Of a DNA stretch of 46,455 nt, positions 33,040-40,751 are shown one piece after another (the stretch's first letter is position 1; every line of letters begins with the position of its first letter). The notes under the pieces are model-generated. The model saw nothing but the letters and a program-made list of their open reading frames with translations. It had not been told where the DNA came from and ran no database searches. Origin of the DNA: an uncultured Oscillospiraceae bacterium (GTDB lineage: Bacteria > Bacillota > Clostridia > Oscillospirales > Oscillospiraceae); the NCBI GenBank assembly GCA_944387035.1, contig CALXDJ010000014.1:1-46455 (forward strand). The letters run 5' to 3'. Position numbers and translations under genes: made by a program.

Positions 33040-33752
33040 ATGCCGCCGCCATCCTGGTCGGCTCCCTGCTGGGAATGCTGCTGACCTGGCTGGCCGGCCA
33101 CTTCTCCACCCTGCTCCCTGCCGGAAGCACATTGCTGGCCGAGCGGCTCAAGACCATCATCATGCAGGGCGTTGCCCTGTGCGTGATGTATCTGGGCATC
33201 AGCGGCTGTCTGGAGGGCAACAATTCCCTCATCGCCATTTTGTCCATGGTACTGGGTGCCCTGATCGGAGAGCTGCTGGACCTGGACAAGCGGATGCGCT
33301 CTTTGGGGGACTGGGTGCAAAAACGCACGGAACATCTGGTCACCAACGGCGGACAGGCCTCCATTTCCGAAGGCTTTGTCACCGCCAGCCTGCTCTTCTG
33401 CGTCGGTGCCATGGCCATTGTAGGCGCGTTGCAGGACGGCCTTACCGGCGACCACTCCACACTGTTTGCCAAATCCCTGCTGGACGGCATCAGTTCCATC
33501 GTCTTCGGTGCCTCCCTGGGATTGGGCGTGGCTTTCTCCGCAGTGGCCATTCTGCTCTATCAGGGCTCCATTTCCCTGATGGCCTCCTTTCTCCAGCCCT
33601 ATCTGGGCGATGCGGTGATCGCGGAAATGACCTGTGTGGGCTCTTTGCTGATTGTAGCGCTGTCTTTGAACATGCTGGGCCTGACCAAAATTAAGGTGAT
33701 GAATTTGGTCCCGGCCATCTTCCTGCCCATTTTACTGTGCCTGGTCATGTGA
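33018..33752 (+). CDS. DUF554 family membrane protein
   Basis: A 244-residue polytopic membrane protein with about seven hydrophobic segments. Conserved stretches include the G-T-L-V-N-A-A-A-I-L-V-G-S-L-L-G start, a G-A-L-I-G-E-L-L-D-L-D motif and C-V-G-A-M-A-I-V-G-A-L-Q-D-G. This is the DUF554 (YdfK/YqgA) family; its function is unknown and transport is a guess. The ATG at 33018 lies inside the end of tcdA, with AAAAGGAGG upstream. A strong terminator follows. Confidence 0.92.
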   Translation: MLTGTLVNAAAILVGSLLGMLLTWLAGHFSTLLPAGSTLLAERLKTIIMQGVALCVMYLGISGCLEGNNSLIAILSMVLGALIGELLDLDKRMRSLGDWVQKRTEHLVTNGGQASISEGFVTASLLFCVGAMAIVGALQDGLTGDHSTLFAKSLLDGISSIVFGASLGLGVAFSAVAILLYQGSISLMASFLQPYLGDAVIAEMTCVGSLLIVALSLNMLGLTKIKVMNLVPAIFLPILLCLVM

Positions 33753-33768
33753 CATCCAGCATGCAGAA

Positions 33769-33806
33769 CAACGCCCGGTGTGCATACACCGGGCGTTGTT
33801 TTTTTG
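33769..33806 (+). terminator. Terminator after the DUF554 gene
   Basis: The 13 bp stem CAACGCCCGGTGT/ACACCGGGCGTTG, loop GCAT, is followed by T8. Confidence 0.93.
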
Positions 33807-34823
33807 TCAGGTCAGTGGAATCTGCGTCTTTCCAAACCACACCGCCGTAACCTGTTCCAGATCCACCGGGACCTGCCAGTAATAGACGCTGCTCCACTGC
33901 GTATAGGCCTCATCACGGAATCGGCTGGCCCCGCCGCTGTCCCCCACCACGGTACCGTCGGAGAGCTCCAGAGAGCAGGCCATCGGGTGCCACATCTGGT
34001 CTTCAGCCGAGCAAACATATGTGATATCCGTGGGAGAGATCTCCACGTCATACAGCGTAACCGTCTTGGTCTCCCGCGTATCCAGATCCATAGCCGGAAC
34101 CTGAATCTCTTCCAGGGTCTTCACTGTTCTTTCTCCGTTGACTTCCAGCGGGAACGTCACCGTCCAGCCCCCCTCCAGCAATACCCGGTCGCTGTACATC
34201 AGGTTGTTCAGCAGCAGGGTAACCTCGCGGGACCCGTCCAGCAGGGAGCTCTGCCCTGCCAGATCGATGGTGAACCGAATCATCATGGTCAGTACGCCCT
34301 CCTCCGCCACTGCAACGTAGGGAACGTCCATCCCATATCCGCCGGGGGTATTGACCTGATCCGGGTCCGGGTCAAACAGCAGGTCCATCCCACTAAAGTG
34401 ATAGAGATACTCCTCGCCAGTCTCTCCCACTACCGGATAGTCGCCGCGCACTTTCAAAAGCATCCACATGGTGCTGTTGCCTACGGTGACGGAATCCACC
34501 GTCACTTCCACGCCATTTTGCGTATTGCTTTTTCCAACCGGCTGTGTCAGCGCATCCACAAAGGCCAGCTGCTCCTCGGTCATCGGAGCGCCGGACAGGG
34601 TCTCCCACTCCCGGGAAAACCAGTCCCGCAGCGTTCCCGGCATACCTACCGCAGCAATGGCCGTCCCGGCCAAAATAACGAAAATGAGCACGGCCGCCAA
34701 CATCGCCTTGGGCAGCCAGCGCGGCCTGGCAGTTTGTTTTTGCTTTGTCATCTGCAATACCTCCTCCCGCAGACGCTGGGGGGCCTGTACCTGATCAAAA
34801 AGCTTCTGGTATTCACGTTTCAT
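33807..34823 (-). CDS. DUF4179-type anti-sigma factor
   Basis: A 338-residue membrane protein. A short cytoplasmic N-terminus (about 1-37) is followed by a single membrane helix (about 38-59) and a large, mostly beta extracytoplasmic domain. That topology, and the gene's position 3 bp downstream of an ECF sigma factor, matches DUF4179 anti-sigma proteins of Firmicutes. They are thought to hold the sigma factor until an envelope signal is sensed. Its signal is unknown. The ATG at 34823 uses an SD (GGAGGAGG) formed by the end of the sigma-factor gene. It ends next to the DUF554 terminator. Confidence 0.85.
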   Translation of the reverse strand: MKREYQKLFDQVQAPQRLREEVLQMTKQKQTARPRWLPKAMLAAVLIFVILAGTAIAAVGMPGTLRDWFSREWETLSGAPMTEEQLAFVDALTQPVGKSNTQNGVEVTVDSVTVGNSTMWMLLKVRGDYPVVGETGEEYLYHFSGMDLLFDPDPDQVNTPGGYGMDVPYVAVAEEGVLTMMIRFTIDLAGQSSLLDGSREVTLLLNNLMYSDRVLLEGGWTVTFPLEVNGERTVKTLEEIQVPAMDLDTRETKTVTLYDVEISPTDITYVCSAEDQMWHPMACSLELSDGTVVGDSGGASRFRDEAYTQWSSVYYWQVPVDLEQVTAVWFGKTQIPLT

Positions 34824-34826
34824 CGT

Positions 34827-35294
34827 TCATGCCTCCTCCAGCAGTTTTTTGAGCTTCTCCCGCCCCCGGGCCAGGCGGGTCTGTATGGTAGAGGTCTTCA
34901 CGCCCAGCAGCTCCCCGACCTCTGCCGCCCCGTATCCCTCATAATAATAGAGGTACAGGGGCAGCCGGTATTTGCCCGGCAGGGCCATGACAGCATCGTA
35001 CAGTCTTCCCTCTTCCGGTGCGGAAAAGGTGGGCTCCGGACAGTGCTCCAAGGGAACAATCCGCCGGTACCACGCACTGCGTGTCAGATCGCGGCAGACA
35101 TTCACCGTCACCCGAACCAGCCAGTGGCGCAGGTGATCTTCCCCTTCAAACGCCTCCTGCGTTTGCCACAGACGCAGCATCACCGTCTGGGCTGCATCCT
35201 CCGCATCGGCAGGTCTGCGCAGGGCGTTGAGGGCAATCCGGTAAACCATATCCAGATACCTCTGCGCGGCCTGGTTGAATTCCTGTTCCGTCAT
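34827..35294 (-). CDS. ECF RNA polymerase sigma factor
   Basis: A 155-residue group 4 sigma factor. Region 2 (about residues 7-75) carries the D-A-E-D-A-A-Q-T-V-M-L-R-L-W core-binding helix. Region 4 (about 100-150) holds the helix-turn-helix Y-G-A-A-E-V-G-E-L-L-G-V-K-T-S-T-I-Q-T-R-L-A-R for -35 recognition. It has no long C-terminal extension. The ATG at 35294 follows AAGGAGAG. It is co-transcribed with the anti-sigma gene. A possible ECF-type -10 (CGTATT, minus strand, 35332-35327) upstream hints at autoregulation. Confidence 0.93.
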   Translation of the reverse strand: MTEQEFNQAAQRYLDMVYRIALNALRRPADAEDAAQTVMLRLWQTQEAFEGEDHLRHWLVRVTVNVCRDLTRSAWYRRIVPLEHCPEPTFSAPEEGRLYDAVMALPGKYRLPLYLYYYEGYGAAEVGELLGVKTSTIQTRLARGREKLKKLLEEA

Positions 35295-35361
35295 GGCACT
35301 CTCTCCTTGAAAAGCTTTTCACTAGAAATACGGAGTAAGGCAGGAAAAAATCCCACTGGAA

Positions 35362-35399
35362 GAAAAAAAAATCCCTGTCCAATCGGACAGGGATTTTTC
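35362..35399 (-). terminator. Terminator after rplJL
   Basis: A 10 bp core stem (ATCCCTGTCC/GGACAGGGAT, four-base loop) is extended by A:T pairs and followed on the minus strand by a long T-run. It closes the ribosomal operon. Confidence 0.93.
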
Positions 35400-35418
35400 A
35401 TTGCAGAAGCAAAGGAGC

Positions 35419-35790
35419 TTACTTCAGCTCGACCTTGGCGCCAGCCTCTTCCAGCTGCTTCTTCATGTTCTCGGCATCCTCCTTGGAAGCGCCCTCCTTC
35501 AGAGTGGTGGGAGCACCCTCGACGGTAGCCTTGGCCTCGGCCAGACCCTGGCCGGTGATCTCGCGGACAGCCTTGATGACCTTGATCTTGGCAGCGGCGT
35601 CGAAGCCGGTCAGGACCACGTCAAACTCGGTCTTCTCCTCAGCAGCGGGAGCAGCAGCGCCGGCAGCGGGAGCAGCCATAGCGGCAGCGGACACGCCGAA
35701 CTCTTCCTCCAGAGCGTGCACCAGCTCGCTCAGCTCCAGAACGGTCAGACCCTTGATCTCTTCGATCATAGCGGTAACTTTCTCAGACAT
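35419..35790 (-). CDS. rplL: 50S ribosomal protein L7/L12
   Basis: A 123-residue stalk protein. The N-terminal dimerisation helices (about 1-33, with [10 protein letters not shown]) are joined by an Ala-rich hinge (about 36-52) to the C-terminal factor-binding domain, which carries the [20 protein letters not shown] signature in split form. It recruits EF-Tu, EF-G and other GTPases. The length is exact. It follows rplJ by 48 bp, and the usual next genes rpoB and rpoC are absent; the operon ends here. Confidence 0.97.
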   Translation of the reverse strand: MSEKVTAMIEEIKGLTVLELSELVHALEEEFGVSAAAMAAPAAGAAAPAAEEKTEFDVVLTGFDAAAKIKVIKAVREITGQGLAEAKATVEGAPTTLKEGASKEDAENMKKQLEEAGAKVELK

Positions 35791-35838
35791 TGTATTTGCC
35801 TCCTAATTGTAAAATTTAGAAAATAGATGCCGCAGACA

Positions 35839-36384
35839 TTATTCGGCGGCGGGGGCAGCCTCTTCGGCGGGAGCAGCTTCCTCGGCGGGAGCGCCGTTCT
35901 TCTCGGCGATCTGCTTGAGGACAACAGCCAGGCCGGTGATGGGAGCCAGCATGGTACCCAGAACCTGCGCCTGCAGGACGGGCAGTGCGGGAATAGAAGC
36001 CAGAGAGTTGATGGTGGCCAGATCCACGGGCTTGCCGTCCATGAAACCGCCCTTGATCTCGAACTTGCCGTCGAGCTTCTTGGCGTAGTTGGCCATGACC
36101 CGGGCGGGAGCCACGGGATCCTCGCACAGAGCCAGAGACGTGGTGCCGTTGAGCAGACCGTCCAGCTCGCTGAGCCCGGTGTTGTTGAAGGCAAAGCGCA
36201 GCAGGGTGTTCTTCACGACAGCGTAGTCCACGTTGTTCTCGCGGCACTCGCGGCGCAGAGCGGTGTCTTCCTCAACGGTAATACCCTTGTAGTCGACAAT
36301 CACGCCTGCGGTGGACTTCTGGATCTTCTCGGTCAGCTCGGCAACGATGGCCTGCTTCTCGGATAAGACCTTTGCGTTAGGCAT
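35839..36384 (-). CDS. rplJ: 50S ribosomal protein L10
   Basis: A 181-residue protein that anchors the L7/L12 dimers to the ribosome. The N-terminal RNA-binding domain includes D-Y-K-G-I-T-V and the V-V-K-N-T-L-L-R-F-A family stretch. The C-terminal helix ends in an Ala/Glu/Pro-rich tail with A-P-A-E-E-A-A repeats. The ATG at 36384 follows GGAGGTG with 9 bp spacing; the frame stays open 39 bp upstream, but that part is leader. It is controlled by the L10 leader with its terminator, so L10 (or L10-L12) can repress its own operon. Confidence 0.96.
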   Translation of the reverse strand: MPNAKVLSEKQAIVAELTEKIQKSTAGVIVDYKGITVEEDTALRRECRENNVDYAVVKNTLLRFAFNNTGLSELDGLLNGTTSLALCEDPVAPARVMANYAKKLDGKFEIKGGFMDGKPVDLATINSLASIPALPVLQAQVLGTMLAPITGLAVVLKQIAEKNGAPAEEAAPAEEAAPAAE

Positions 36385-36421
36385 TCTTGTTTTCACCTCC
36401 AGGAAAATTGTAGGTGCGTTC

Positions 36422-36535
36422 AAAAAAGGAAACCGTCCTTGTGCCGCAAAGACACAAGGACGGATAGCAATCTCACGATTTGCCGCCCTCGGCAGGATTT
36501 ACGGGCAAAGCCCACCTGCTGTCTTTGGAACGCAT
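36422..36535 (-). promoter_or_regulatory. Ribosomal L10 leader with terminator
   Basis: The untranslated leader holds the conserved L10-binding elements: G-A-C-A-G-C-A-G-G-T-G followed by A-A-A-T-C-C-T-G-C-C-G-A-G-G (minus strand, about 36526-36486). A terminator hairpin comes next (CCGTCCTTGTG, 36433-36443 with 36453-36463) and a T-rich tail (36427-36422). When L10 is in excess, binding should favour termination before rplJ. Confidence 0.9.
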
Positions 36536-36540
36536 CTGGT

Positions 36541-36568
36541 ATTATATCAAACCTGAAAAAAATGTCAA
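36541..36568 (-). promoter_or_regulatory. Promoter of rplJ-rplL
   Basis: On the minus strand, -35 TTGACA (36563-36568) and -10 TATAAT (36541-36546) have a 16 bp spacer: full consensus. It gives rplJL a start independent of rplKA. Confidence 0.92.
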
Positions 36569-36602
36569 GAAAAACTTTTTTCCGGTCGATATATCAGGGA
36601 AC

Positions 36603-37295
36603 TCAGATCAGCTTGGACGTGTTCATCTTCACGCCGGGGCCCATGGTGGAAGCGGCCACGCAGCTGCGGATATACTGGCCCTTGGCGGTAGCGGGCTTGG
36701 CCTTGACAATGGCGCCCATGAGAGCGTTGTAGTTCTCGGTCAGCTTCTCAGCACCAAAGGAAACCTTGCCGATGGGGCAGTGAATGATGTTGGTCTTGTC
36801 CAGACGGTACTCGATCTTACCGGCCTTGACTTCCTTAACGGCCTTGGCCACATCGGGAGTCACGGTACCGGCCTTGGGAGAGGGCATCAAGCCCTTGGGG
36901 CCCAGAACCTTACCCAGACGGCCCACCACGCCCATCATGTCGGGGCTGGCAACCACCACGTCAAACTCGAACCAGTTTTCCTTCTGGATCTTCTCCACCA
37001 GATCCATATCGCCCACATAGTCAGCGCCGGCCTCACGGGCAGCGTCGGCCTTGTCGCCCTTGGCGAACACCAGCACGCGGACAGTCTTGCCGGTGCCGTG
37101 GGGCAGCACGATGGCACCGCGGACCTGCTGGTCGGCGTGCCGGGAGTCAACGCCCAGCTTCACATGCAGCTCGACGGTCTCGTCGAACTTGGCGCTGGCG
37201 GTCTTGCAGATGAGCGCCATGCCTTCGGCAGCGTCGTACTGCATATTCTTATCAATCTGCTTGGCGCTTTCCTGATATTTCTTGCCTCTAAACAA
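36603..37295 (-). CDS. rplA: 50S ribosomal protein L1
   Basis: A 230-residue protein of the L1 stalk that helps release deacylated tRNA from the E site. Typical segments are the M-x-R-G-K-K-Y start, [14 protein letters not shown], and [14 protein letters not shown]. The start is TTG at 37295, 8 bp after GAGGAGG; it gives exactly the family N-terminus, while the ATG 36 bp upstream would add an atypical extension. In many bacteria L1 also represses the rplKA operon. Confidence 0.96.
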   Translation of the reverse strand: MFRGKKYQESAKQIDKNMQYDAAEGMALICKTASAKFDETVELHVKLGVDSRHADQQVRGAIVLPHGTGKTVRVLVFAKGDKADAAREAGADYVGDMDLVEKIQKENWFEFDVVVASPDMMGVVGRLGKVLGPKGLMPSPKAGTVTPDVAKAVKEVKAGKIEYRLDKTNIIHCPIGKVSFGAEKLTENYNALMGAIVKAKPATAKGQYIRSCVAASTMGPGVKMNTSKLI

Positions 37296-37385
37296 TGTTA
37301 CTTCCTCCTCATAGTGGTTCTTCGGAATCAAATCCTCCCACTGTATGGAGCGGCCCTAGAGCCGCTCGGCTGGTTGTGATGAATC

Positions 37386-37811
37386 TCAGTCGCCGACGAC
37401 GACGCCCATGGACCGGCAGGTACCGGCGATCATGCTCATGGCAGCCTCCAGGCTGGCGGCATTCAGGTCGCGCATCTTGATCTCGGCGATCTTCTGAATG
37501 GAGGCCTTGGAGATGGTAGCCACCTTGGTCTTGTTGGGCACACCGGAGCCGGACTCGATGTTGCACTCCTTCTTGATCAGGACGGCCGCGGGGGGCGTCT
37601 TGGTGATGAAGGAGAAGGAACGGTCGGCGTACACGGTGATCACCACGGGGATGATCATGCCCATATCATTCTTCGTCCGCTCGTTGAACTCCTTGGTGAA
37701 CGCAGCGATGTTCACACCGTGCTGGCCCAGAGCGGGACCAACCGGGGGAGCGGGAGTTGCCTTGCCTGCGGGAATCTGCAGCTTTACATATCCAGTAATT
37801 TTCTGTGCCAC
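37386..37811 (-). CDS. rplK: 50S ribosomal protein L11
   Basis: A 141-residue protein of the GTPase-associated centre. The N-terminal domain holds the [14 protein letters not shown] signature, the site linked to thiostrepton sensitivity and stringent-response signalling. The C-terminal domain binds 23S rRNA. The length is exact. The start is GTG at 37811, following TAGGAGGTG, and gives the family N-terminus M-A-Q-K. It lies after a 124 bp hairpin-rich gap behind nusG. Confidence 0.97.
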   Translation of the reverse strand: MAQKITGYVKLQIPAGKATPAPPVGPALGQHGVNIAAFTKEFNERTKNDMGMIIPVVITVYADRSFSFITKTPPAAVLIKKECNIESGSGVPNKTKVATISKASIQKIAEIKMRDLNAASLEAAMSMIAGTCRSMGVVVGD

Positions 37812-37935
37812 GGAGTAGCACCTCCTAAATCATAAATGTGGTGGCGGACCAGTGGTCCGTTCTTGGCGGGGTGGAAAACCCCTCCCACTTGTGCCGGTTA
37901 AACCGGCCGCGTCCAGCGCGGACGCAAAACGCTCA
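37812..37935 (-). promoter_or_regulatory. Hairpin-rich nusG-rplK intergenic leader
   Basis: Three perfect stems lie in tandem: CGGACCA/TGGTCCG (37845-37859), GGGGT/ACCCC (37868-37882) and GCCGGTT/AACCGGC (37893-37907). None has a T-run. The position just before rplK is where L1 autoregulation acts in other bacteria, so a regulatory or processing role is plausible but unproven. Confidence 0.4.
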
Positions 37936-38460
37936 TCAGTCCTGAACCTCGACCTGATCCAGCTCCAATTCCACGGGCGTTTCCCGGCCGAACATGGAGA
38001 CCATTACGCTGACCCGATTCTTCTCGGGCTCGATCTCCTCGACCACGCCGGTAAAGCTGGAGAGCGGACCATCCACGATTCTGACATGATCGCCCACCTG
38101 GTAGCGCACTACGATCTCGTGCTTTTCCATGCCCATAGCCAGCACCTCTTCCTCCGTCAGAGGAATGGGTTTATTGGCCGAGCCCACAAAGCCCGTAACG
38201 CCGCGGACATTCCGCACCAGATGCCAGGTGTCGTCCGTCATGACCATCTTAATGAGCACATAGCCGGGGAACACCTTGCGCTCGACTTCCTTGGTGGAGC
38301 CGGACTCGGTGACCTCCGTCACGGTCTCCAGGGGAATCTCGATCCGCAGGATCTTATCCTCCATGTTGCGCCCGGTGACGAACTTTTCAATGCTGGTCTT
38401 AACGGCATTTTCATACCCGGAATAGGTATGGATGACATACCACTTCGCGCTGTCTGACAT
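37936..38460 (-). CDS. nusG: Transcription termination/antitermination factor NusG
   Basis: A 174-residue elongation factor. The NGN domain (W-Y-V-I-H-T-Y-S-G-Y-E start, with F-P-G-Y-V-L-I-K) binds RNA polymerase. The C-terminal KOW domain (V-R-I-V-D-G-P-L-S-S-F-T-G-V-V) contacts Rho or ribosomal protein S10. The length is normal and nothing is missing. The ATG at 38460 follows AAGGAGAG. It lies 10 bp after secE and before rplK in the standard order. Confidence 0.97.
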   Translation of the reverse strand: MSDSAKWYVIHTYSGYENAVKTSIEKFVTGRNMEDKILRIEIPLETVTEVTESGSTKEVERKVFPGYVLIKMVMTDDTWHLVRNVRGVTGFVGSANKPIPLTEEEVLAMGMEKHEIVVRYQVGDHVRIVDGPLSSFTGVVEEIEPEKNRVSVMVSMFGRETPVELELDQVEVQD

Positions 38461-38470
38461 AAGCCTCTCC

Positions 38471-38686
38471 TTAAGCGCCGAACACGCCCAGGATCATCTG
38501 TACGGCGGAACCGGCCACACCGTCGAAGATCCAGATGCAGGCGCCGATGAGCAGGGAGCACAGCAGCACAGTACCGGTGTTCTTGGCAACGGTCTGCTTG
38601 CTGGGCCAGACAACCTTCTTCAGTTCGCTTTTCATCTCACGGAACCAGAGTCCGCGATCCCGTTTCTTCTTCGCTTCTTCTGCCAT
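38471..38686 (-). CDS. secE: Preprotein translocase subunit SecE
   Basis: A 71-residue inner-membrane protein with a basic amphipathic N-terminal part (F-R-E-M-K-S-E-L-K-K-V-V-W-P-S, the family signature) and a single membrane helix (about residues 40-60). It clamps SecY in the translocon. The ATG at 38686 has a modest SD (AAAGG, 11 bp away). It is the second gene of rpmG-secE-nusG-rplK-rplA. Confidence 0.96.
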   Translation of the reverse strand: MAEEAKKKRDRGLWFREMKSELKKVVWPSKQTVAKNTGTVLLCSLLIGACIWIFDGVAGSAVQMILGVFGA

Positions 38687-38718
38687 TCGTTACACGCCCT
38701 TTCTCAAATTCGTCGCCA

Positions 38719-38868
38719 TTACTTGGTTTCGGAGTGGAGCGTGTGCTTTCTGCAGAAGGGGCAATACTTGTTCAGCTCAAGCTTGTCCGGGGTGTTCTTC
38801 TTGTTCTTCATGGTATTGTAGTTTCTCTGCTTGCACTCGTTGCATCTCAACGTGACTTTAACGCGCAT
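38719..38868 (-). CDS. rpmG: 50S ribosomal protein L33
   Basis: A 49-residue zinc-binding ribosomal protein. It starts M-R-V-K-V-T-L-R-C, with Cys9-x-x-Cys12 and Cys36-x-x-Cys39 as zinc ligands, so it is the zinc-containing form rather than the zinc-independent paralogue. A strong SD (AAGGAGGTG) precedes the ATG at 38868. It is the promoter-proximal gene of the cluster, which is the usual position in Firmicutes. Confidence 0.95.
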   Translation of the reverse strand: MRVKVTLRCNECKQRNYNTMKNKKNTPDKLELNKYCPFCRKHTLHSETK

Positions 38869-39012
38869 CTAACGGCACCTCCTTATTATTGGTATCATTC
38901 CCGGCTTGCCGGGGATACCGACTGCCTCCCTGCCGGATGAAAGGAACCCGAAGCCGCGGCAGAAAAGCGAAAAATGCGCACGACAACAAAGCCCTTTTTC
39001 ACAGGTAGATCG

Positions 39013-39041
39013 ATTGTACCACAGCCTTACCGGAAGGTCAA
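39013..39041 (-). promoter_or_regulatory. Promoter of rpmG-secE-nusG-rplK-rplA
   Basis: On the minus strand, -35 TTGACC (39036-39041) and -10 TACAAT (39013-39018) have a 17 bp spacer. The untranslated leader is about 135 bp long. Confidence 0.85.
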
Positions 39042-39080
39042 CTGTTTTTTGCAAAAAAATCCAAGGATTTTTCGCCGCCC

Positions 39081-39110
39081 TTGCACCTGCTCCTCGCAGT
39101 ATGCTATGAT
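39081..39110 (+). promoter_or_regulatory. Promoter of ruvX
   Basis: -35 TTGCAC (39081-39086) and -10 TATGAT (39105-39110) have an 18 bp spacer, divergent from the rpmG promoter. Confidence 0.7.
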
Positions 39111-39145
39111 GGACAAAACAATTACCGTAGAGAGGATGCACTGCC

Positions 39146-39571
39146 ATGCGCATTATGGCCATTGATTACGGCGACGCCCACACCGGCATCGCCATCTCGG
39201 ATCCCACCGGCTTTCTCGCCGGATTCACCACCACCATCCACGCCTACCGTCCCGAGATTGTCGCAGACCAGGTACTCGCCCTGGCGCAGGAGCACGGCGC
39301 CCAGGAGCTGGTTCTGGGCTACCCCAAAAATATGGACGGCACCCTGGGGCCCCGGGCGGAAAAGGCCGCGGCCATGGCGGAGCTTCTGCGCAGCCGCACC
39401 GCCCTGCCCGTCATTCTCTGGGACGAGCGGCGCACCACCATTGACGCCCATCAGATTCTCATGGCCGGAGGCAAGAACGCCAAAAAGCGCAAAAAGGTGG
39501 TGGACGCTGTGGCGGCGTCCCTGATTCTGGAGGGCTATCTCACCTATAAAAAGTCCCATCCGGAGGGATAA
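39146..39571 (+). CDS. ruvX: Putative Holliday junction resolvase RuvX (YqgF)
   Basis: A 141-residue RNase H-fold nuclease. The first acidic residue is in A-I-D-Y-G-D. The W-D-E-R-R-T-T segment and the V-D-A-V-A-A-S-L-I-L-E-G-Y-L C-terminus complete the family pattern. YqgF proteins are implicated in Holliday junction resolution and, in E. coli, in pre-16S rRNA processing. The ATG at 39146 follows AGAGAGG. It stands alone here, between divergent promoters and a strong terminator. Confidence 0.93.
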   Translation: MRIMAIDYGDAHTGIAISDPTGFLAGFTTTIHAYRPEIVADQVLALAQEHGAQELVLGYPKNMDGTLGPRAEKAAAMAELLRSRTALPVILWDERRTTIDAHQILMAGGKNAKKRKKVVDAVAASLILEGYLTYKKSHPEG

Positions 39572-39608
39572 GCAATCCCCCGGCCTCTTCACGAGGCCGG
39601 GGGATTGC
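39572..39608. terminator. Terminator hairpin after ruvX
   Basis: A perfect 16 bp stem (GCAATCCCCCGGCCTC, five-base loop) starts right after the ruvX stop. It also lies behind the convergent membrane-protein gene and probably serves both. Confidence 0.8.
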
Positions 39609-39610
39609 TG

Positions 39611-40015
39611 TTACATCCGCTTTTCATAATAAAGGTTGCATCCCAGCAGAATTCCAAAGGACACCAGCACCACCAGCCATACCGTTATCAGGGCTGCCAG
39701 CAGCTCCGGCATCCGCCATGCCCCGTAGGCCGCGGCCAATATAATTCCCGCCGCCAGACATCCGTGAACCAGAATCCGGTAGGCCCGCCAGGCACTCGTT
39801 TGCACCACCTGCCGGTCCCGTTCGTCCGGACGGGGCATCTGTATAGTTTTGTCCATGGAGAGCAGAAGATCCACACCGCCCAGGACCGTCAAAATAAGGG
39901 CGCTGACAGCCAGCTTCACGGACACTCCTTCCGCTGCCATAACCGAACCGCAGATCACAGCCAGAATCAAACAGGCAATTCCGCATGCAAATCGTTTTTT
40001 CTGATAGCGTTTCAT
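39611..40015 (-). CDS. Membrane protein, DUF2178-like (paralogue A)
   Basis: A 134-residue protein with four hydrophobic segments (about 9-27, 34-52, 83-99 and 105-125). A D-E-R-D-R-Q-V-V-Q-T-S-A-W-R-A-Y motif sits between segments 2 and 3, and it ends Y-Y-E-K-R-M. The D-E-R-D motif before a helical hairpin resembles DUF2178-type proteins. The function is unknown. The ATG at 40015 follows GGGAGG. It lies 11 bp after paralogue B in an operon led by an XRE regulator. Confidence 0.7.
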   Translation of the reverse strand: MKRYQKKRFACGIACLILAVICGSVMAAEGVSVKLAVSALILTVLGGVDLLLSMDKTIQMPRPDERDRQVVQTSAWRAYRILVHGCLAAGIILAAAYGAWRMPELLAALITVWLVVLVSFGILLGCNLYYEKRM

Positions 40016-40026
40016 ACCGCCCCTCC

Positions 40027-40458
40027 CTATTCCCGCTTTTCATAATACCACCAGCCGGCCAGACGCACTGCCATGGCCGCCAGATACAATAGCAGCAGAG
40101 GCGTTGCCATATGGATGTACGCCGGATCCTTGGAAATCCCGTAACCGATGGCACAGCCCACAAATCCAGCCACCAGCAGCCACCACAACACCCGGTAGCA
40201 AAGGGCCTGAGAGCGCAGGGCAATCCAGCGGCGGCGCTCGTCGTGGTCCTCCACCCAGTCCTCCTGGGACATCTCCTGATTGAGGCTGCGCAGCACGGTA
40301 CCGATGCCCAGCAAAATCAAAAGGACCGTCAGTATGCCGTCTTTGAGTTCAAAGTGCTCCCAGCCTTTGACCGCACAGGTCAGGGGAAGTGCCAGACCCA
40401 GCGCCAGCTCCAGCACGCCGCCGAAAAAGCCCTTCCGGTTATAAATCTTCCATTTCAT
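40027..40458 (-). CDS. Membrane protein, DUF2178-like (paralogue B)
   Basis: A 143-residue protein with four hydrophobic segments, a central D-E-R-R-R-W-I-A-L-R-S-Q-A-L motif and a Y-Y-E-K-R-E ending. It matches paralogue A in topology, motif position and C-terminus, so the two look like an old tandem duplication. The function is unknown. The ATG at 40458 follows GAGGA and overlaps the end of the regulator gene by 20 bp, indicating translational coupling. Confidence 0.7.
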   Translation of the reverse strand: MKWKIYNRKGFFGGVLELALGLALPLTCAVKGWEHFELKDGILTVLLILLGIGTVLRSLNQEMSQEDWVEDHDERRRWIALRSQALCYRVLWWLLVAGFVGCAIGYGISKDPAYIHMATPLLLLYLAAMAVRLAGWWYYEKRE

Positions 40459-40675
40459 ACGCCCGGTCCTCCTCTTTCTTGTTCTCCGGGAGGCAGTACA
40501 GCTCCTCCATGGTAGTGTGCAGCTCTAACGCCATCCGGTAGGCCAGCAGCAGTGAAGGATTGTACTGTCCCTTCTCCAGGGAGATAATCGTGCGGGACGA
40601 GACGTGCACCCGCCGGGCCAGCTCCTGCTGCGTCAGTCCGGCCGCTGTCCGCAGCTCCCGTACCCGGTTTTTCAC
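40439..40675 (-). CDS. XRE-family helix-turn-helix regulator
   Basis: A 78-residue DNA-binding protein. The HTH (about residues 10-35, L-T-Q-Q-E-L-A-R-R-V-H-V-S-S-R-T-I) is followed by I-S-L-E-K-G-Q-Y-N-P-S-L, the pattern of small YozG-like regulators. A GTG start at 40675 is preferred because it gives the family N-terminus M-K-N-R-V-R-E-L-R and has a GGTGG sequence upstream; the longer frame begins inside the palindrome. It is probably autoregulatory, binding the palindrome in its own promoter, and is translationally coupled to two membrane-protein genes. Confidence 0.88.
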   Translation of the reverse strand: MKNRVRELRTAAGLTQQELARRVHVSSRTIISLEKGQYNPSLLLAYRMALELHTTMEELYCLPENKKEEDRAYEMEDL

Positions 40676-40713
40676 ATCTCTTCCCACCTTTCCTGTTTGA
40701 TTGGAATGCATCA

Positions 40714-40751
40714 AATATGAAGCATCCTTCACATGAAGGATGCTTCATATT
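40714..40751. promoter_or_regulatory. Palindromic operator of the XRE module
   Basis: A perfect 17 bp inverted repeat (AATATGAAGCATCCTTC, four-base centre) overlaps the end of the -10 box and the expected transcript start. It is well placed to be the binding site of the XRE protein. Confidence 0.75.
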
